From: CAIVAT01 sp037141055
Lineage (GTDB): Bacteria > Bacteroidota > Bacteroidia > Bacteroidales > FEN-979
Direction: 5' to 3'
DNA: 29,778 bases
Assembly: GCA_037141055.1 (NCBI GenBank)
Contig: JBAXDH010000040.1
Location: 1-29,778, forward strand
The first letter of the stretch is position 1. Each line of letters opens with the position of its first letter. Of the stretch, positions 1 through 8,402 are shown piece after piece. The translations under genes and the position numbers were made by a program. Below the pieces are notes generated by a model. That model was given only the letters and a program-made list of their open reading frames with translations, did not search any database and was not told the DNA's origin.

Positions 1-63
1 TTTCCCATTGTGATGCGAACAATCAAAATAATGAAAATCTGATACCATAAATAATTAACCCCA

Positions 64-79
64 AGTGTTTGCAAACACT
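64..79. repeat. 16-bp perfect palindrome in gene-free left edge
   Basis: AGTGTTTGCAAACACT reads the same on both strands. It lies in AT-rich DNA with no gene on either side for at least 60 bases to the left and 350 to the right. The shape is that of a dimeric operator, as bound by LacI-type regulators, but no regulated gene is visible here and it could be chance. Confidence 0.35.
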
Positions 80-188
80 CAAAATAACACATATTTAATA
101 CCATGAATAATAATACTCTGGGAAACCTTACATAGATAGGCGAAGCAGAAAATCGTCGTAGCCCCGTCCGGTCCGCACCCTCAAAGTT

Positions 189-216
189 AAGTCCCTGATT
201 TTCAGGGACTTTTTTT
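189..216 (+). terminator. Rho-independent terminator
   Basis: GTCCCTGA (191-198) and TCAGGGAC (202-209) form an 8-bp stem with a 3-base loop. Flanking AA/TT extends it to about 10 bp, and seven T residues follow on the plus strand. It would end a transcript coming from the left, perhaps a tRNA whose 3' end may be represented at about 158-178. Confidence 0.8.
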
Positions 217-218
217 AT

Positions 219-242
219 GTGGCGCGCAATGTGGTGCGCAAA
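219..242. repeat. Tandem 12-base direct repeat
   Basis: GTGGCGCGCAAT (219-230) is followed at once by GTGGTGCGCAAA (231-242), identical at 10 of 12 positions. Short direct repeats next to a tRNA-like sequence resemble integrase arm sites, but this is only suggestive. Confidence 0.45.
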
Positions 243-359
243 ATTCCTTCATCAACCAACTGCAAAAGCATCACGGAGGTGAAGGTTTTCGTAACACTCG
301 CCGCCGTTCACTCTTTACGAACAGTTTTCAGTGAAAATTTCCAAATTAAAAGGTAAAAT

Positions 360-401
360 AGAAAAGTGAATAGTTTGTGACACCACGCTTTTCACTTTTC
401 T
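360..401 (-). terminator. Possible terminator of the BNR lipoprotein gene
   Basis: AGAAAAGTGAA (360-370) and TTCACTTTTCT (391-401) are an 11-bp perfect inverted repeat with a 20-base loop. It lies downstream of the minus-strand gene that stops at 437, and on that strand it is followed by a moderately T-rich run. The AT-rich stem and long loop make it a weak call. Confidence 0.35.
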
Positions 402-436
402 CTTTTCACTCACTGGTATAAAAGTGATCAATCAAC

Positions 437-1528
437 TTAATTTTTAATAAAAGATACTTTGAACAGCCCTGACCTGGAACTATATTTTAATTCCCAAAGG
501 TTACCTCCATTGGAGGTTTTTATGATCTTGCCATTAGGGGTAGAGCTGCTCGGAGCAACGATAACCGCCAAATTCCTGTCATAATAATCAATTCCATACA
601 GCCACATCCCGCCTGGTCCTGCTGAAGATTGTTTTGCCCATGATGTACCACTGTCAGCAGTGATATAAATACCATCATAGTCAAATGCCCCCCACCAGGT
701 TTGTGCATCTAACATTGCGAGACAATTAATGTCGGCTCCTCCTGTACCGCCACCGCCGGTGTTCGGTACAGAATCATTTTTCCAGGTTGCTCCGGCATCA
801 TTACTGAATGTATAATACGACTGCCCTCCATAAACAACTATATGGTTTATATCGGCCGCTTTTACCCCTATCCATTCATGCTGGTTGAAATTATTTCCCG
901 GGATAAGGGAATCCCAGGTTTGACCTCCATCTGTTGTTCGGGCTATAAAACCCCTGACCCCGTTACCGACAGGGAAACCACCGACAACATAGGCTGTTTG
1001 TGAATTAATGGCGTAGATTCCCTGCATCAATGCATTGTGAAAGAAATTAGTGTCAAAAAGGGTCCAGGTATTTCCGGCATCCTTTGAATTAATTACAGTT
1101 CCGCTCTCACCGCTTATCCAGATATTGTTGGATCCAGCCATGGAAATGGATTGAAAGGTTATCGCCGGCGGGATTTTCGGACTCGTAATGCGAACCCAGG
1201 TTTTGCCGCCATCATTGGTTTTCAGGATGCTGCTATTCGAGCCCACAGCCCAAACAATATTTGTATCGACAGCCCAGACATCAAATAAACTGATTCCCTG
1301 TAAAGCAGCCGATCCTTCACCCTGTCTTTGCCAGGTATCACCAGCGTCGGGTGAAAACAAAATATTTCCGTAAGATGTGCTGTCCTGAACCCCGACAACC
1401 CATGCATACTTTTTCCTGGCAGGCGTCGAATCCTGCGCGTCATTTTTTTTCTTGCACCCATAAGGGGCTGCAATGAAGATTGCCATCGCAAATAGAAAAA
1501 AGAATAACTGATTTTTTTTTGTCTTCAT
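437..1528 (-). CDS. BNR/Asp-box repeat lipoprotein (Ycf48-like beta-propeller)
   Basis: A 363-residue exported protein. It begins with Lys residues, a long hydrophobic stretch and the lipobox-like PYGC at about 22-25, followed by Lys residues, so it is probably a lipoprotein. The mature part holds at least seven Asp-box-type motifs spaced along the chain, such as DAGDTW, DGGKTW, DAGNTW, DGGQTW, DAGATW and DSGTSW. This is the pattern of sialidase-type and Ycf48/HCF136-like beta-propellers. Catalytic residues of true sialidases are not recognisable, so a structural or binding role is more likely than an enzymatic one. The gene stands alone: the next gene upstream, a DUF3089 lipoprotein, ends 79 bases away on the same strand. 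The actual ligand is unknown. Confidence 0.85.
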   Translation of the reverse strand: MKTKKNQLFFFLFAMAIFIAAPYGCKKKNDAQDSTPARKKYAWVVGVQDSTSYGNILFSPDAGDTWQRQGEGSAALQGISLFDVWAVDTNIVWAVGSNSSILKTNDGGKTWVRITSPKIPPAITFQSISMAGSNNIWISGESGTVINSKDAGNTWTLFDTNFFHNALMQGIYAINSQTAYVVGGFPVGNGVRGFIARTTDGGQTWDSLIPGNNFNQHEWIGVKAADINHIVVYGGQSYYTFSNDAGATWKNDSVPNTGGGGTGGADINCLAMLDAQTWWGAFDYDGIYITADSGTSWAKQSSAGPGGMWLYGIDYYDRNLAVIVAPSSSTPNGKIIKTSNGGNLWELKYSSRSGLFKVSFIKN

Positions 1529-1607
1529 AATATATCGTTAAGGTAGTGAATCATAAATCGTCCAATCAAAAATCAGGGTGTGTGAAGATTTAAACAGGCT
1601 CTTATCC

Positions 1608-2642
1608 TTAGTTGTGTTTAAATAAGAATAGATTAGCCCGGTTTGCTGCATTTTGTCTCAGGTTGTAATAATAGAACGGTATATCAAATGTATGATAAAC
1701 ACCTTTAGGCCATCCGCTGAGTGAATCTAATATGCCTATTTTATTTTCATCAGCGGAAGAGCAAACCAGCACACCTTTAGCAACATCCACACGAGCATCA
1801 GCGTATTGAGGTACGGGTTTGAAAACTCCTGTTGAATCCGGCATAAATGATCCCAATCCTTGCGCTGTGGTGGCAATAGTTTGACTTCTTGTCCATGTGA
1901 TTGGATTTATCACAATACCTATCACACCGTCTAATAAAGGATTGACGCCAGCCATATCAGGTGATTGGGTATTATATGAAATTATCACTCCGACATCATC
2001 AGGCCCTTCAGCGAATTTCAGGTGTGGGTTTTGAGCAAGATACGCTGAAGTGATGGGCCAGCCGATAACATACGCAGCAATCATTTTTTGGTACACTGCC
2101 GGGTTTTCTTTCATATATCCGGATAAAAGGTTGCTAAGCACAATCGCTCCCTGCGAATGTCCGACTAAAATATAAGGTCGCCCGTTGTTAAAGTGTTTGA
2201 TATAATAGTCAAACGCAGCAGTTGCGTCAGTTGTGGGCAAGCCTCCTACTACTTTGGCCTGTTCTGCGGAGGGTAAAGCCAGTGTAGATCCGGCATCATC
2301 CTGTCGGTAATAAGGAGCATAAACATTTCCTACAGTTTCAAATGCAGTAGCTTGTTTTTCAAATTGTTGAGGAGCAATTTTCAACATCATCGGATTATCA
2401 ATGTTACAAATGATCGGGTCGCTTGCATTAAGCTTTTTCCACGACGAAGGGTAATAGTAAAAAATGTCGACAGGAGAAAGAGTGGGAGGAACAGATAACC
2501 AGTGTGAAGCTATTGAATAATCTGTAGCCACAGCTTGATCGACAGAAGCGGTGTCTTTTTTGCAGGAAAATAAAAAAATCAAGCTGAGAATAGTTAAGGA
2601 AATTCTTAAACCGTTAAACCTTTTCATTGATTTCATAATCAT
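1608..2642 (-). CDS. DUF3089 lipoprotein, alpha/beta-hydrolase-like (copy 1)
   Basis: A 344-residue lipoprotein with a basic start, a hydrophobic segment and the lipobox LFSC at about 24-27. The body matches the DUF3089 pattern: an HWLS segment, a DIFYYYP segment, a YAPYYRQD segment, AFDYYI, and then the nucleophile elbow GHSQGA with Ser163. DUF3089 proteins belong to the alpha/beta-hydrolase superfamily and have no firm substrate. The neighbour at 2679-3707 is a close paralogue throughout, with the nucleophile at the same residue number, so this is a tandem duplication. The 36-base gap suggests co-transcription. Alternative in-frame ATGs exist at residues 3 and 6 and would only shorten the signal peptide slightly. 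Confidence 0.85.
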   Translation of the reverse strand: MIMKSMKRFNGLRISLTILSLIFLFSCKKDTASVDQAVATDYSIASHWLSVPPTLSPVDIFYYYPSSWKKLNASDPIICNIDNPMMLKIAPQQFEKQATAFETVGNVYAPYYRQDDAGSTLALPSAEQAKVVGGLPTTDATAAFDYYIKHFNNGRPYILVGHSQGAIVLSNLLSGYMKENPAVYQKMIAAYVIGWPITSAYLAQNPHLKFAEGPDDVGVIISYNTQSPDMAGVNPLLDGVIGIVINPITWTRSQTIATTAQGLGSFMPDSTGVFKPVPQYADARVDVAKGVLVCSSADENKIGILDSLSGWPKGVYHTFDIPFYYYNLRQNAANRANLFLFKHN

Positions 2643-2678
2643 TTTTTTATGGTTCTTTAATGTTACATGTCGGGGTTA

Positions 2679-3707
2679 TTATTTGTTCAGGAATTTTTGA
2701 ATTCTGTTTGCGGCATTTTGCCTGATATTGTAGTAGTAAAAAGGATAATCAAAGCTATGGTAGACCCCTTTTGGAAATCCACTGAGTGAATCTAATATTC
2801 CTATTTCATTTTCATTAGCAGTAGAGCATATCAATACACCATTGGCAATATCTACACGAGCATCAGCGTATTGAGGTACATGTCTGAAAACTCCCTTCGA
2901 ATCGGGCATAAACGAACCTAAACCTTGTGCGGTGGAGGCAACTGTTTCATCTCTTGTCCATGTGATTGGATTGATCACAAGGCCAGTATCCCCATATATT
3001 ACAGGATTCACTCCGGTAAAACCATTTGCTTCGGTGTTATATGAAATGATCACTCCGGTATCGTCAGGGCCAGTGGCAAATTTCAGGTGAGGATTAGCCT
3101 GAAGGAACGCTTTTGTAACAGGACCACCGATTACGTATGCTGCAATCATTCTGGAATAAACCTGCGGATTGGCTTTCAGGTATCCCGACAGAATATTGCA
3201 AACCACATTTGCCCCCTGGGAGTGTCCGGCCAATATAAACGGGCGCCCCTGGTTGAAGTGCCTTATATAGTAATCGAAGGCCGCAGTGGCATCCGCTGTG
3301 GGAATTCCTGCGATTACGTTTAGCCGGTTATCCGGCGATGAGTTGTCCTGCCGGTAGAAGGGCGAGTAAACATTCGCTGCGGTGTCAAAAGCAGTTGCCT
3401 GCCGGGCATAATCCGAAGCTGCATCTGCCATCATGAGGGAGTCGTCAATTGCACAAATCATTGAAGTGGAATTATTCTTTGTCCAGGAGGTTGTTGGATA
3501 CAAGTAAAAGACATCTGCTTTGTAAAGAGTCGCAGGCAATGAGAGCCAATGAGCAGCTAGTGAATAATCAACAGATGTTGAAGAAGTGGGAGTATCGTTG
3601 CTTTTCTTGCAACCATGGATAATAATTGCACCAAATCCCATGATGATTAAAGGGTAAATTAAGGTGCTGATTTTTGTTTTCATGTTTGTTTTCATGTTTG
3701 CTTTCAA
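2679..3707 (-). CDS. DUF3089 lipoprotein, alpha/beta-hydrolase-like (copy 2)
   Basis: A 342-residue paralogue of the downstream gene at 1608-2642. It has a lipobox-like IHGC followed by two Lys, the DUF3089 motifs HWLS, DVFYLYP, YSPFYRQD and AFDYYI, and the nucleophile elbow GHSQGA with Ser163. The two copies agree over nearly the whole mature sequence, most strongly over the last 60 residues. The 5' end is a short tandem repeat encoding MKAN-MKTN-MKTK, giving three possible start codons within nine residues. The true start may be the second or third, and replication slippage probably made the repeat. Export and anchoring in the cell envelope are likely, and the substrate is unknown. Confidence 0.85.
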   Translation of the reverse strand: MKANMKTNMKTKISTLIYPLIIMGFGAIIIHGCKKSNDTPTSSTSVDYSLAAHWLSLPATLYKADVFYLYPTTSWTKNNSTSMICAIDDSLMMADAASDYARQATAFDTAANVYSPFYRQDNSSPDNRLNVIAGIPTADATAAFDYYIRHFNQGRPFILAGHSQGANVVCNILSGYLKANPQVYSRMIAAYVIGGPVTKAFLQANPHLKFATGPDDTGVIISYNTEANGFTGVNPVIYGDTGLVINPITWTRDETVASTAQGLGSFMPDSKGVFRHVPQYADARVDIANGVLICSTANENEIGILDSLSGFPKGVYHSFDYPFYYYNIRQNAANRIQKFLNK

Positions 3708-3832
3708 GTTGGATTTTTGTTTTGATGATTCAATGAACCGGGAAAAACACTCACCTTATCGGCGGTGTGTGTGCAGATACTCCGTTTTGTCCAAACGCTG
3801 TGAGGGTTTTATCCACCTATCAAAGTTAATCA

Positions 3833-4033
3833 TCAAATTTCAGTTAATTGTAGGAGGAATTCTGATTTTTCTGTAAGTGAATGTCCTACGGTATTATAAC
3901 AGTTCCAGTTAGTTGTTACTGCCACCTCGCTGCCATACCATTTGGCACCTGTGGCATCACCGTTGCCGCTGACTCTGATAGAAGAGCCGTTGTCGTTGCG
4001 AAGTTCTGCTTTGCCGTTGCCTGAGGAAAAATA
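3833..4033 (-). pseudogene. Start-less open frame, likely 3' remnant of a lost gene
   Basis: On the minus strand an open frame of 66 codons runs from just after a TAA at 4034-4036 to a TGA at 3833-3835, with no ATG in its upstream half. The translation reads as plausible protein and is rich in Gly, Asn and Ser, with segments such as SGNGKAELRNDNGSS and ATGAKWYGSEVAV. The base composition is clearly more coding-like than the AT-rich flanks. I do not recognise the family. It may be the C-terminal remainder of a secreted protein gene truncated by deletion. The rest of the 3708-4125 gap shows no other gene. Confidence 0.4.
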
Positions 4034-4125
4034 TTATGATTTTTTGATGTTTACAATCGATTTATTCCCGTTTTTCTTGTTACCTTCGTGTATTGTTTAT
4101 CTCTGATATAACACCATGAGTTGGC

Positions 4126-6579
4126 ATGGGGAATAAAAAGTACAAATCAGAAGCTGAAATTCTGCGTCTAAAAGCGGAGGAACTGCTTAAGAATAAACCT
4201 TCAAGAGAGAATACTTCACTTATTGTCACCGATACGCTAAAGCTAGTTCATGATCTTGATATTTTTCAAATTGAACTTGAATCCCAATTTGAAGAACTTA
4301 GCCATGCACAAGCTCAGTCTGAAGCTGCTGCCAACAAGTACAGCATATTATTCAACTCTGCACCAACGAATTATATTTCGCTATCAAGAGAAGGAACAAT
4401 TATTGACTTAAATCCGCATGCAGCAAGATTAATTGGCAAAGAACAACAAAAGCTGGTGAAAAGTCAGTTTGGTTTTTTTATTACGGATGATACTAAGCCA
4501 ATTTACAATCGCTTTCTTGCAACAGTATTTAAAAATCAATCTGAAGAATCATGTGAGGTGGATCTCATTACATACGGGAATGTACTGGTTAATGCGGACC
4601 TTAATGGTATCGCAACTGACAATGGAGAGCAATGCCTGGTAACCATTTTTGACATTACAAAAAGAAAAACCATTGAAAAAGCATTGAGTCTTAGTGAGAA
4701 CCGTTATCGGAAAGCACAGGAGGTTGGTCATGTTGGAAGCTGGGAATACGATATTAAAAACGATACATTCTGGGGGTCTGATGAAAGTAAAAGAATATAT
4801 GGTTTTAATGTGGAATCTGATCTTTTCTCTGCCGAAGAGGTTATGAAGTGTGTTGTTGAAGGAGACATTGTGAACCAGGCAATGGTTGATCTTATTGGAA
4901 AAAATAAGTCGTATAATATTGTATTTGATATCATCCCGTTAAACTCCAGGGAAACAAGAACAATCAACTCAATTGCTGAATTGAATAGAGATATTGCGGG
5001 TAATCCAATACGGGTGACAGGGGTTTTAATTGATATCACTGAAAGAAGGCGGGAAGAAATACGAATCGAGGAGAGCGAAGAAAAGTTCCGCACAATAGCA
5101 GAACAATCTTTTGATTTCATTTCGTTAACTGATGAGAATGGCATTATCACGTATGCTTCTTCAACTTCCATATCGCTGTTTCTTGTTACACCTGATGAAA
5201 TGTGTGGCAGGAATTTCATGGAGTTCGTTCATGAACCCTCTATTCCCGGTGCTATTGAAATGTTTCAAAACATCGTTAGGGATAATAAAGGTTTCAAACG
5301 CATGGAGGTGATTATGAAACGAAAAGACGGTTCATTGTTTGATGGAGAGATAAATGGATCACCTTATAATACAAGTTTCAACAATGGGACTCTTGTTACT
5401 ATTCATGACATTTCAGAACGTAAGCATGCTGAAAAAGCATTAATCGAAAGCGAGAGATTTTACCGCAATTTCGTGGAAACATCGCTGGATGGTGTTTATA
5501 AAAGCACCCATGACGGTAAATTTGTGGAGGTCAACCCGGCTATGGTCAACATGTTGGGTTATGAGACTAAAGAAGACCTGATGTCAATTGATATAAAAAC
5601 GCAATTGTATTTTGAACCTACTGACCGTGAAAGTTTAATGCCTCAGGAACTTTTGGAAGAAACAGGTGTTTACCGCATGAAAAAGAAGGATGGCTCTGAG
5701 ATTTGGGTTGAAGACCATGCCTGGTATGATTTCGATGAAAACGGAGGGATTCTTTATCATGAGGGAATTTTACGGGATGTTACTGTTCGAAAGTATGCTG
5801 AAGATGAAATACGTTTACTGAATGAGACCCTTGAATACCGCATTGCAGAACGAACCCGGCAACTTGAAACTATTAATAAGCAACTTGAATTTCACATGGG
5901 TGAATTAGAACAGTTTGCATATGTTTCAAATCACGATCTTCAGGAACCAATCAGAGCACTTGTGCAATTCAGTCAGCTTATTAAGGATGACTATGCGGGA
6001 AAGCTTGACGAAGACGGTAACAAGTACATCGAATTCATTATGAAGGCAGCTTTGCGGATGAAAGAGTTGGTGAAGGATTTATTTGAATACTCGATATTGG
6101 GAAAAGAGAGTAAGACCTCTGCAATTGATTGTAATAATATTGTTTATAATGTTATAGATGATTTGGACGTTCCCATTAAAAAAAGCAATGCGAGAATTAC
6201 GGTTCAGGAACTGCCAACCATAAATGGGTATGAAACAGAACTGAGACTGCTGTTTCAAAACCTTATTGCAAACGCGATAAAGTACCAAAAGCAGGGCAAT
6301 ATTCCTGAAATAAATATTTCAGCCGAAAGCCGCACCAATGAATGGCTGTTTGAGATTTCTGATAACGGCATTGGGATTGATAAAAACTCTCAGAAAAAGA
6401 TTTTTATTATTTTTCAACGCTTGCACAACCGCAACGAATATGAAGGAACAGGAATTGGACTGGCACATTGCAAAAAAGTGGTGGAGCTGCACGGTGGCAG
6501 AATATGGGTTGAATCAAGGCCGGGCATGGGTAGCAGGTTTAAATTTACAATCTCGAAAAACGCATCACTTCGGACTTAA
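4126..6579 (+). CDS. Soluble multi-PAS sensor histidine kinase
   Basis: An 817-residue kinase with no signal peptide or membrane helices, so probably cytosolic. An N-terminal coiled region (about 1-70, ending in a LESQFEEL-type segment) is followed by four PAS units at roughly 72-185, 190-308, 312-430 and 438-560. Most of these end in the PAC-type pattern DIT/S-x-R-K. A coiled linker (560-595) leads to the HisKA domain with SNHDLQEP, where His603 is the expected phosphorylation site. The HATPase domain has an N box with Asn716, DNGIGID at 746-752 and GTGIGL from 774. No receiver domain is fused and no response regulator lies nearby, so it is an orphan hybrid-free kinase. The ATG at 4116 is out of frame, so 4126 is the start. 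The signal sensed is unknown. Confidence 0.93.
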   Translation: MGNKKYKSEAEILRLKAEELLKNKPSRENTSLIVTDTLKLVHDLDIFQIELESQFEELSHAQAQSEAAANKYSILFNSAPTNYISLSREGTIIDLNPHAARLIGKEQQKLVKSQFGFFITDDTKPIYNRFLATVFKNQSEESCEVDLITYGNVLVNADLNGIATDNGEQCLVTIFDITKRKTIEKALSLSENRYRKAQEVGHVGSWEYDIKNDTFWGSDESKRIYGFNVESDLFSAEEVMKCVVEGDIVNQAMVDLIGKNKSYNIVFDIIPLNSRETRTINSIAELNRDIAGNPIRVTGVLIDITERRREEIRIEESEEKFRTIAEQSFDFISLTDENGIITYASSTSISLFLVTPDEMCGRNFMEFVHEPSIPGAIEMFQNIVRDNKGFKRMEVIMKRKDGSLFDGEINGSPYNTSFNNGTLVTIHDISERKHAEKALIESERFYRNFVETSLDGVYKSTHDGKFVEVNPAMVNMLGYETKEDLMSIDIKTQLYFEPTDRESLMPQELLEETGVYRMKKKDGSEIWVEDHAWYDFDENGGILYHEGILRDVTVRKYAEDEIRLLNETLEYRIAERTRQLETINKQLEFHMGELEQFAYVSNHDLQEPIRALVQFSQLIKDDYAGKLDEDGNKYIEFIMKAALRMKELVKDLFEYSILGKESKTSAIDCNNIVYNVIDDLDVPIKKSNARITVQELPTINGYETELRLLFQNLIANAIKYQKQGNIPEINISAESRTNEWLFEISDNGIGIDKNSQKKIFIIFQRLHNRNEYEGTGIGLAHCKKVVELHGGRIWVESRPGMGSRFKFTISKNASLRT

Positions 6580-6673
6580 TACCTTGCGGTGATCCTTTGT
6601 TTTTCAGGAAGGTAAACAGCACCGGAAGCAACAGGATGATCTTTTTACAGTCTTCAAAGCCCGCCTGGTGAAC

Positions 6674-6904
6674 CTATAGTTTGGGTTTCTGATAATTGGA
6701 CATAAGCCCGTTGCCCCTCCGTGCTTCATACCTTGCCCTTGTTTCCGCTTCCATGCTCTTGTCGGCAATAAAGATTATTGTCCTGCCCCCGTCGAGGGAA
6801 ACGGGGTGTTTATCCTTCGTTGAACCTGACAATAATTTTGAGTCGGGAATTTTCAACCGTTGCTGTTCCATCATCATCCGATGCTCTAAGGTGTCTTTTT
6901 TCAT
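6674..6904 (-). CDS. Small hypothetical protein, 76 residues
   Basis: A short charged protein with a central segment LDGGRTIIFIADKS followed by an Arg/Glu-rich helix-like tail. There is no signal peptide or membrane segment. The balanced composition and hydrophilic heptad-like tail look like a real small cytosolic protein rather than a chance frame, but no family is recognised with confidence. It lies 118 bases beyond the end of the GH13 lipoprotein gene on the same strand, and downstream of it the convergent kinase gene ends 94 bases away. It may be the last gene of the alpha-glucan group or a separate unit. Confidence 0.5.
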   Translation of the reverse strand: MKKDTLEHRMMMEQQRLKIPDSKLLSGSTKDKHPVSLDGGRTIIFIADKSMEAETRARYEARRGNGLMSNYQKPKL

Positions 6905-7022
6905 TTTCGTTGGTTTATTGCCAGGTAAAATATTTACAGTATTCGTACAAGATACGGATAATAATCGGGATTCGGAAAAAATAGTTTGGAATAATGAATT
7001 GAAATAATTTCAACTAAGCATT

Positions 7023-8381
7023 CTATTGCATTTCATACACCAGGTATTGCCAGGCCGACAGCGCAATTTTCTCGTCTGCCTTGAATTCCTTTTGTTGCCC
7101 GGTGAATATCTCCGTGTATTTTCCTGCGAAATTATTTCCCTTCAGTGTAACGGTCTGATCAGTTTCCGAAAAATTAAGAATCACGAACAATCTGCGTGCG
7201 TCCTTTGTCCGAAGGAAGGCGTAAACCGATTTGTCGTTGCTGGAGGAGACTTTTTTGAACAGTCCGCCGCTGTCGCCGCTTGCGATGAGATTATTCTTCT
7301 TTTTCAGCTGCATCAGCGTTGAATAAAATGACTCAAGCGGATAGTTCCCCCATGGGATGGTGTCCTTGTCGAAGAAGCGCAAGCGTTTGTCAAGGGCAGC
7401 TTCCTGGCCGGTGTATACGAGCGGGATCCCCGGACAGGTGAAAGTGAGCACGGCAAATGTACGCGCACCTGACCCCAGGCGTTCATATTCGGTGCCATTC
7501 CATGAATTCTCGTCATGATTTGACGTAAAACGCATCCGGTATGCATCGGCAGGATATGACCTGCGTTCGGCATCAAACAGGGAATCAAGTTTGTCGGCGG
7601 CCAGTTTCTTCTGAGCTATCTTGTTCATCATATGGAACAGTTGCCAGGAATAGGAGGCATCAAACCAGCCCGAATCATGAATTTTAGGGGACTCTTCCTC
7701 GGCGAGCATGAAAACGGGTTTCAGCTGCTTCAGTTTGGGAATTGCTTCGTGCCAGAATGAAACCGGCAGCATCCCGGCCACATCGCAGCGGTATCCGTCG
7801 ATATCAGCTTCCCTGATCCAGTATAGCAGGGCATCGGTCATGTATTCACGCAACCCCGGCTGCGAATAATCCAGGGCTGCCACATCTGTCCAGTCGGCCA
7901 CCGGCGGGACGATTTTGCCGGCTGCATCTTTCCTGTACCACTCCGGGTGCTTTTCAATCAGTTTATTGTCCCAGGATGTGTGGTTGGCCACCCAGTCGAT
8001 GATCACCTTCATTCCGAGTTCATGCGCTTTTTTCACCAGGTCGATGAAATCCTGCTTGTTTCCGTATTCCGGGTTAACGGCCAGGTAATCACTCACCGAA
8101 TAATAACTCCCAAGGCTGCCCTTCCGGTTTTTTTGCCCAAGCGGGTTGATCGGCATCAGCCAGAGGATGTCGACACCCATTTTTTGCAACCGCGGAAGTT
8201 CCTGTTCAAATGCCTTGAACGTTCCCGGTTGGGTGTATTGCCTGATGTTCACCTCGTAAATGGTGGCATTCCGGCTCCAGGGAACATGAAGAGCAGGTGA
8301 GGCACTCCCGGTCGTTGCGGACCGGTTGCAGCCGCAAAGTGCCAAAAGGATGCATGACATGATTACTGACAGGTTTTTCAT
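7023..8381 (-). CDS. GH13 alpha-amylase family lipoprotein
   Basis: A 452-residue exported glycoside hydrolase cleaving alpha-1,4-glucans. The signal peptide ends in LCGC with Cys18 as the likely lipidated residue. A (beta/alpha)8 barrel follows directly, without an N-terminal carbohydrate-binding module. The four GH13 regions are present: DWVANH; GYRCDVAG with nucleophile Asp200; MLAEEES with acid/base Glu228; and FTSNHDEN with Asp290. A short beta-sandwich closes the protein. It is compact for the family, consistent with an alpha-amylase or maltogenic enzyme, though the exact product cannot be read from sequence. The gene is 21 bases downstream of the larger GH13 gene and surely shares its transcript. 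Cysteine anchoring predicts a periplasmic or surface membrane location. Confidence 0.92.
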   Translation of the reverse strand: MKNLSVIMSCILLALCGCNRSATTGSASPALHVPWSRNATIYEVNIRQYTQPGTFKAFEQELPRLQKMGVDILWLMPINPLGQKNRKGSLGSYYSVSDYLAVNPEYGNKQDFIDLVKKAHELGMKVIIDWVANHTSWDNKLIEKHPEWYRKDAAGKIVPPVADWTDVAALDYSQPGLREYMTDALLYWIREADIDGYRCDVAGMLPVSFWHEAIPKLKQLKPVFMLAEEESPKIHDSGWFDASYSWQLFHMMNKIAQKKLAADKLDSLFDAERRSYPADAYRMRFTSNHDENSWNGTEYERLGSGARTFAVLTFTCPGIPLVYTGQEAALDKRLRFFDKDTIPWGNYPLESFYSTLMQLKKKNNLIASGDSGGLFKKVSSSNDKSVYAFLRTKDARRLFVILNFSETDQTVTLKGNNFAGKYTEIFTGQQKEFKADEKIALSAWQYLVYEMQ

Positions 8382-8402
8382 GAGATTAATATTTTTGTTA
8401 CG

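Larger units (their letters stand above)
1..436. other. Gene-free left margin
   Basis: I see no credible coding region in these 436 bases. They hold the 16-bp palindrome at 64-79, a GC-rich tRNA-3'-end-like stretch at about 158-178, a strong terminator at 189-216, two adjacent 12-base near-identical repeats at 219-242, and an 11-bp inverted repeat at 360-401 just beyond the BNR lipoprotein gene. Confidence 0.6.

Noticed and set aside
100..178. A complete tRNA gene at the left edge
   Set aside because: No 5' acceptor strand or D and anticodon arms can be paired with the GCACC end, so only a tRNA-3'-like fragment is possible.
6999..7013. TTGAAATAATTTCAA hairpin as the terminator of the GH13 gene
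   Set aside because: The stem is short and AT-rich and no T-run follows on the minus strand.
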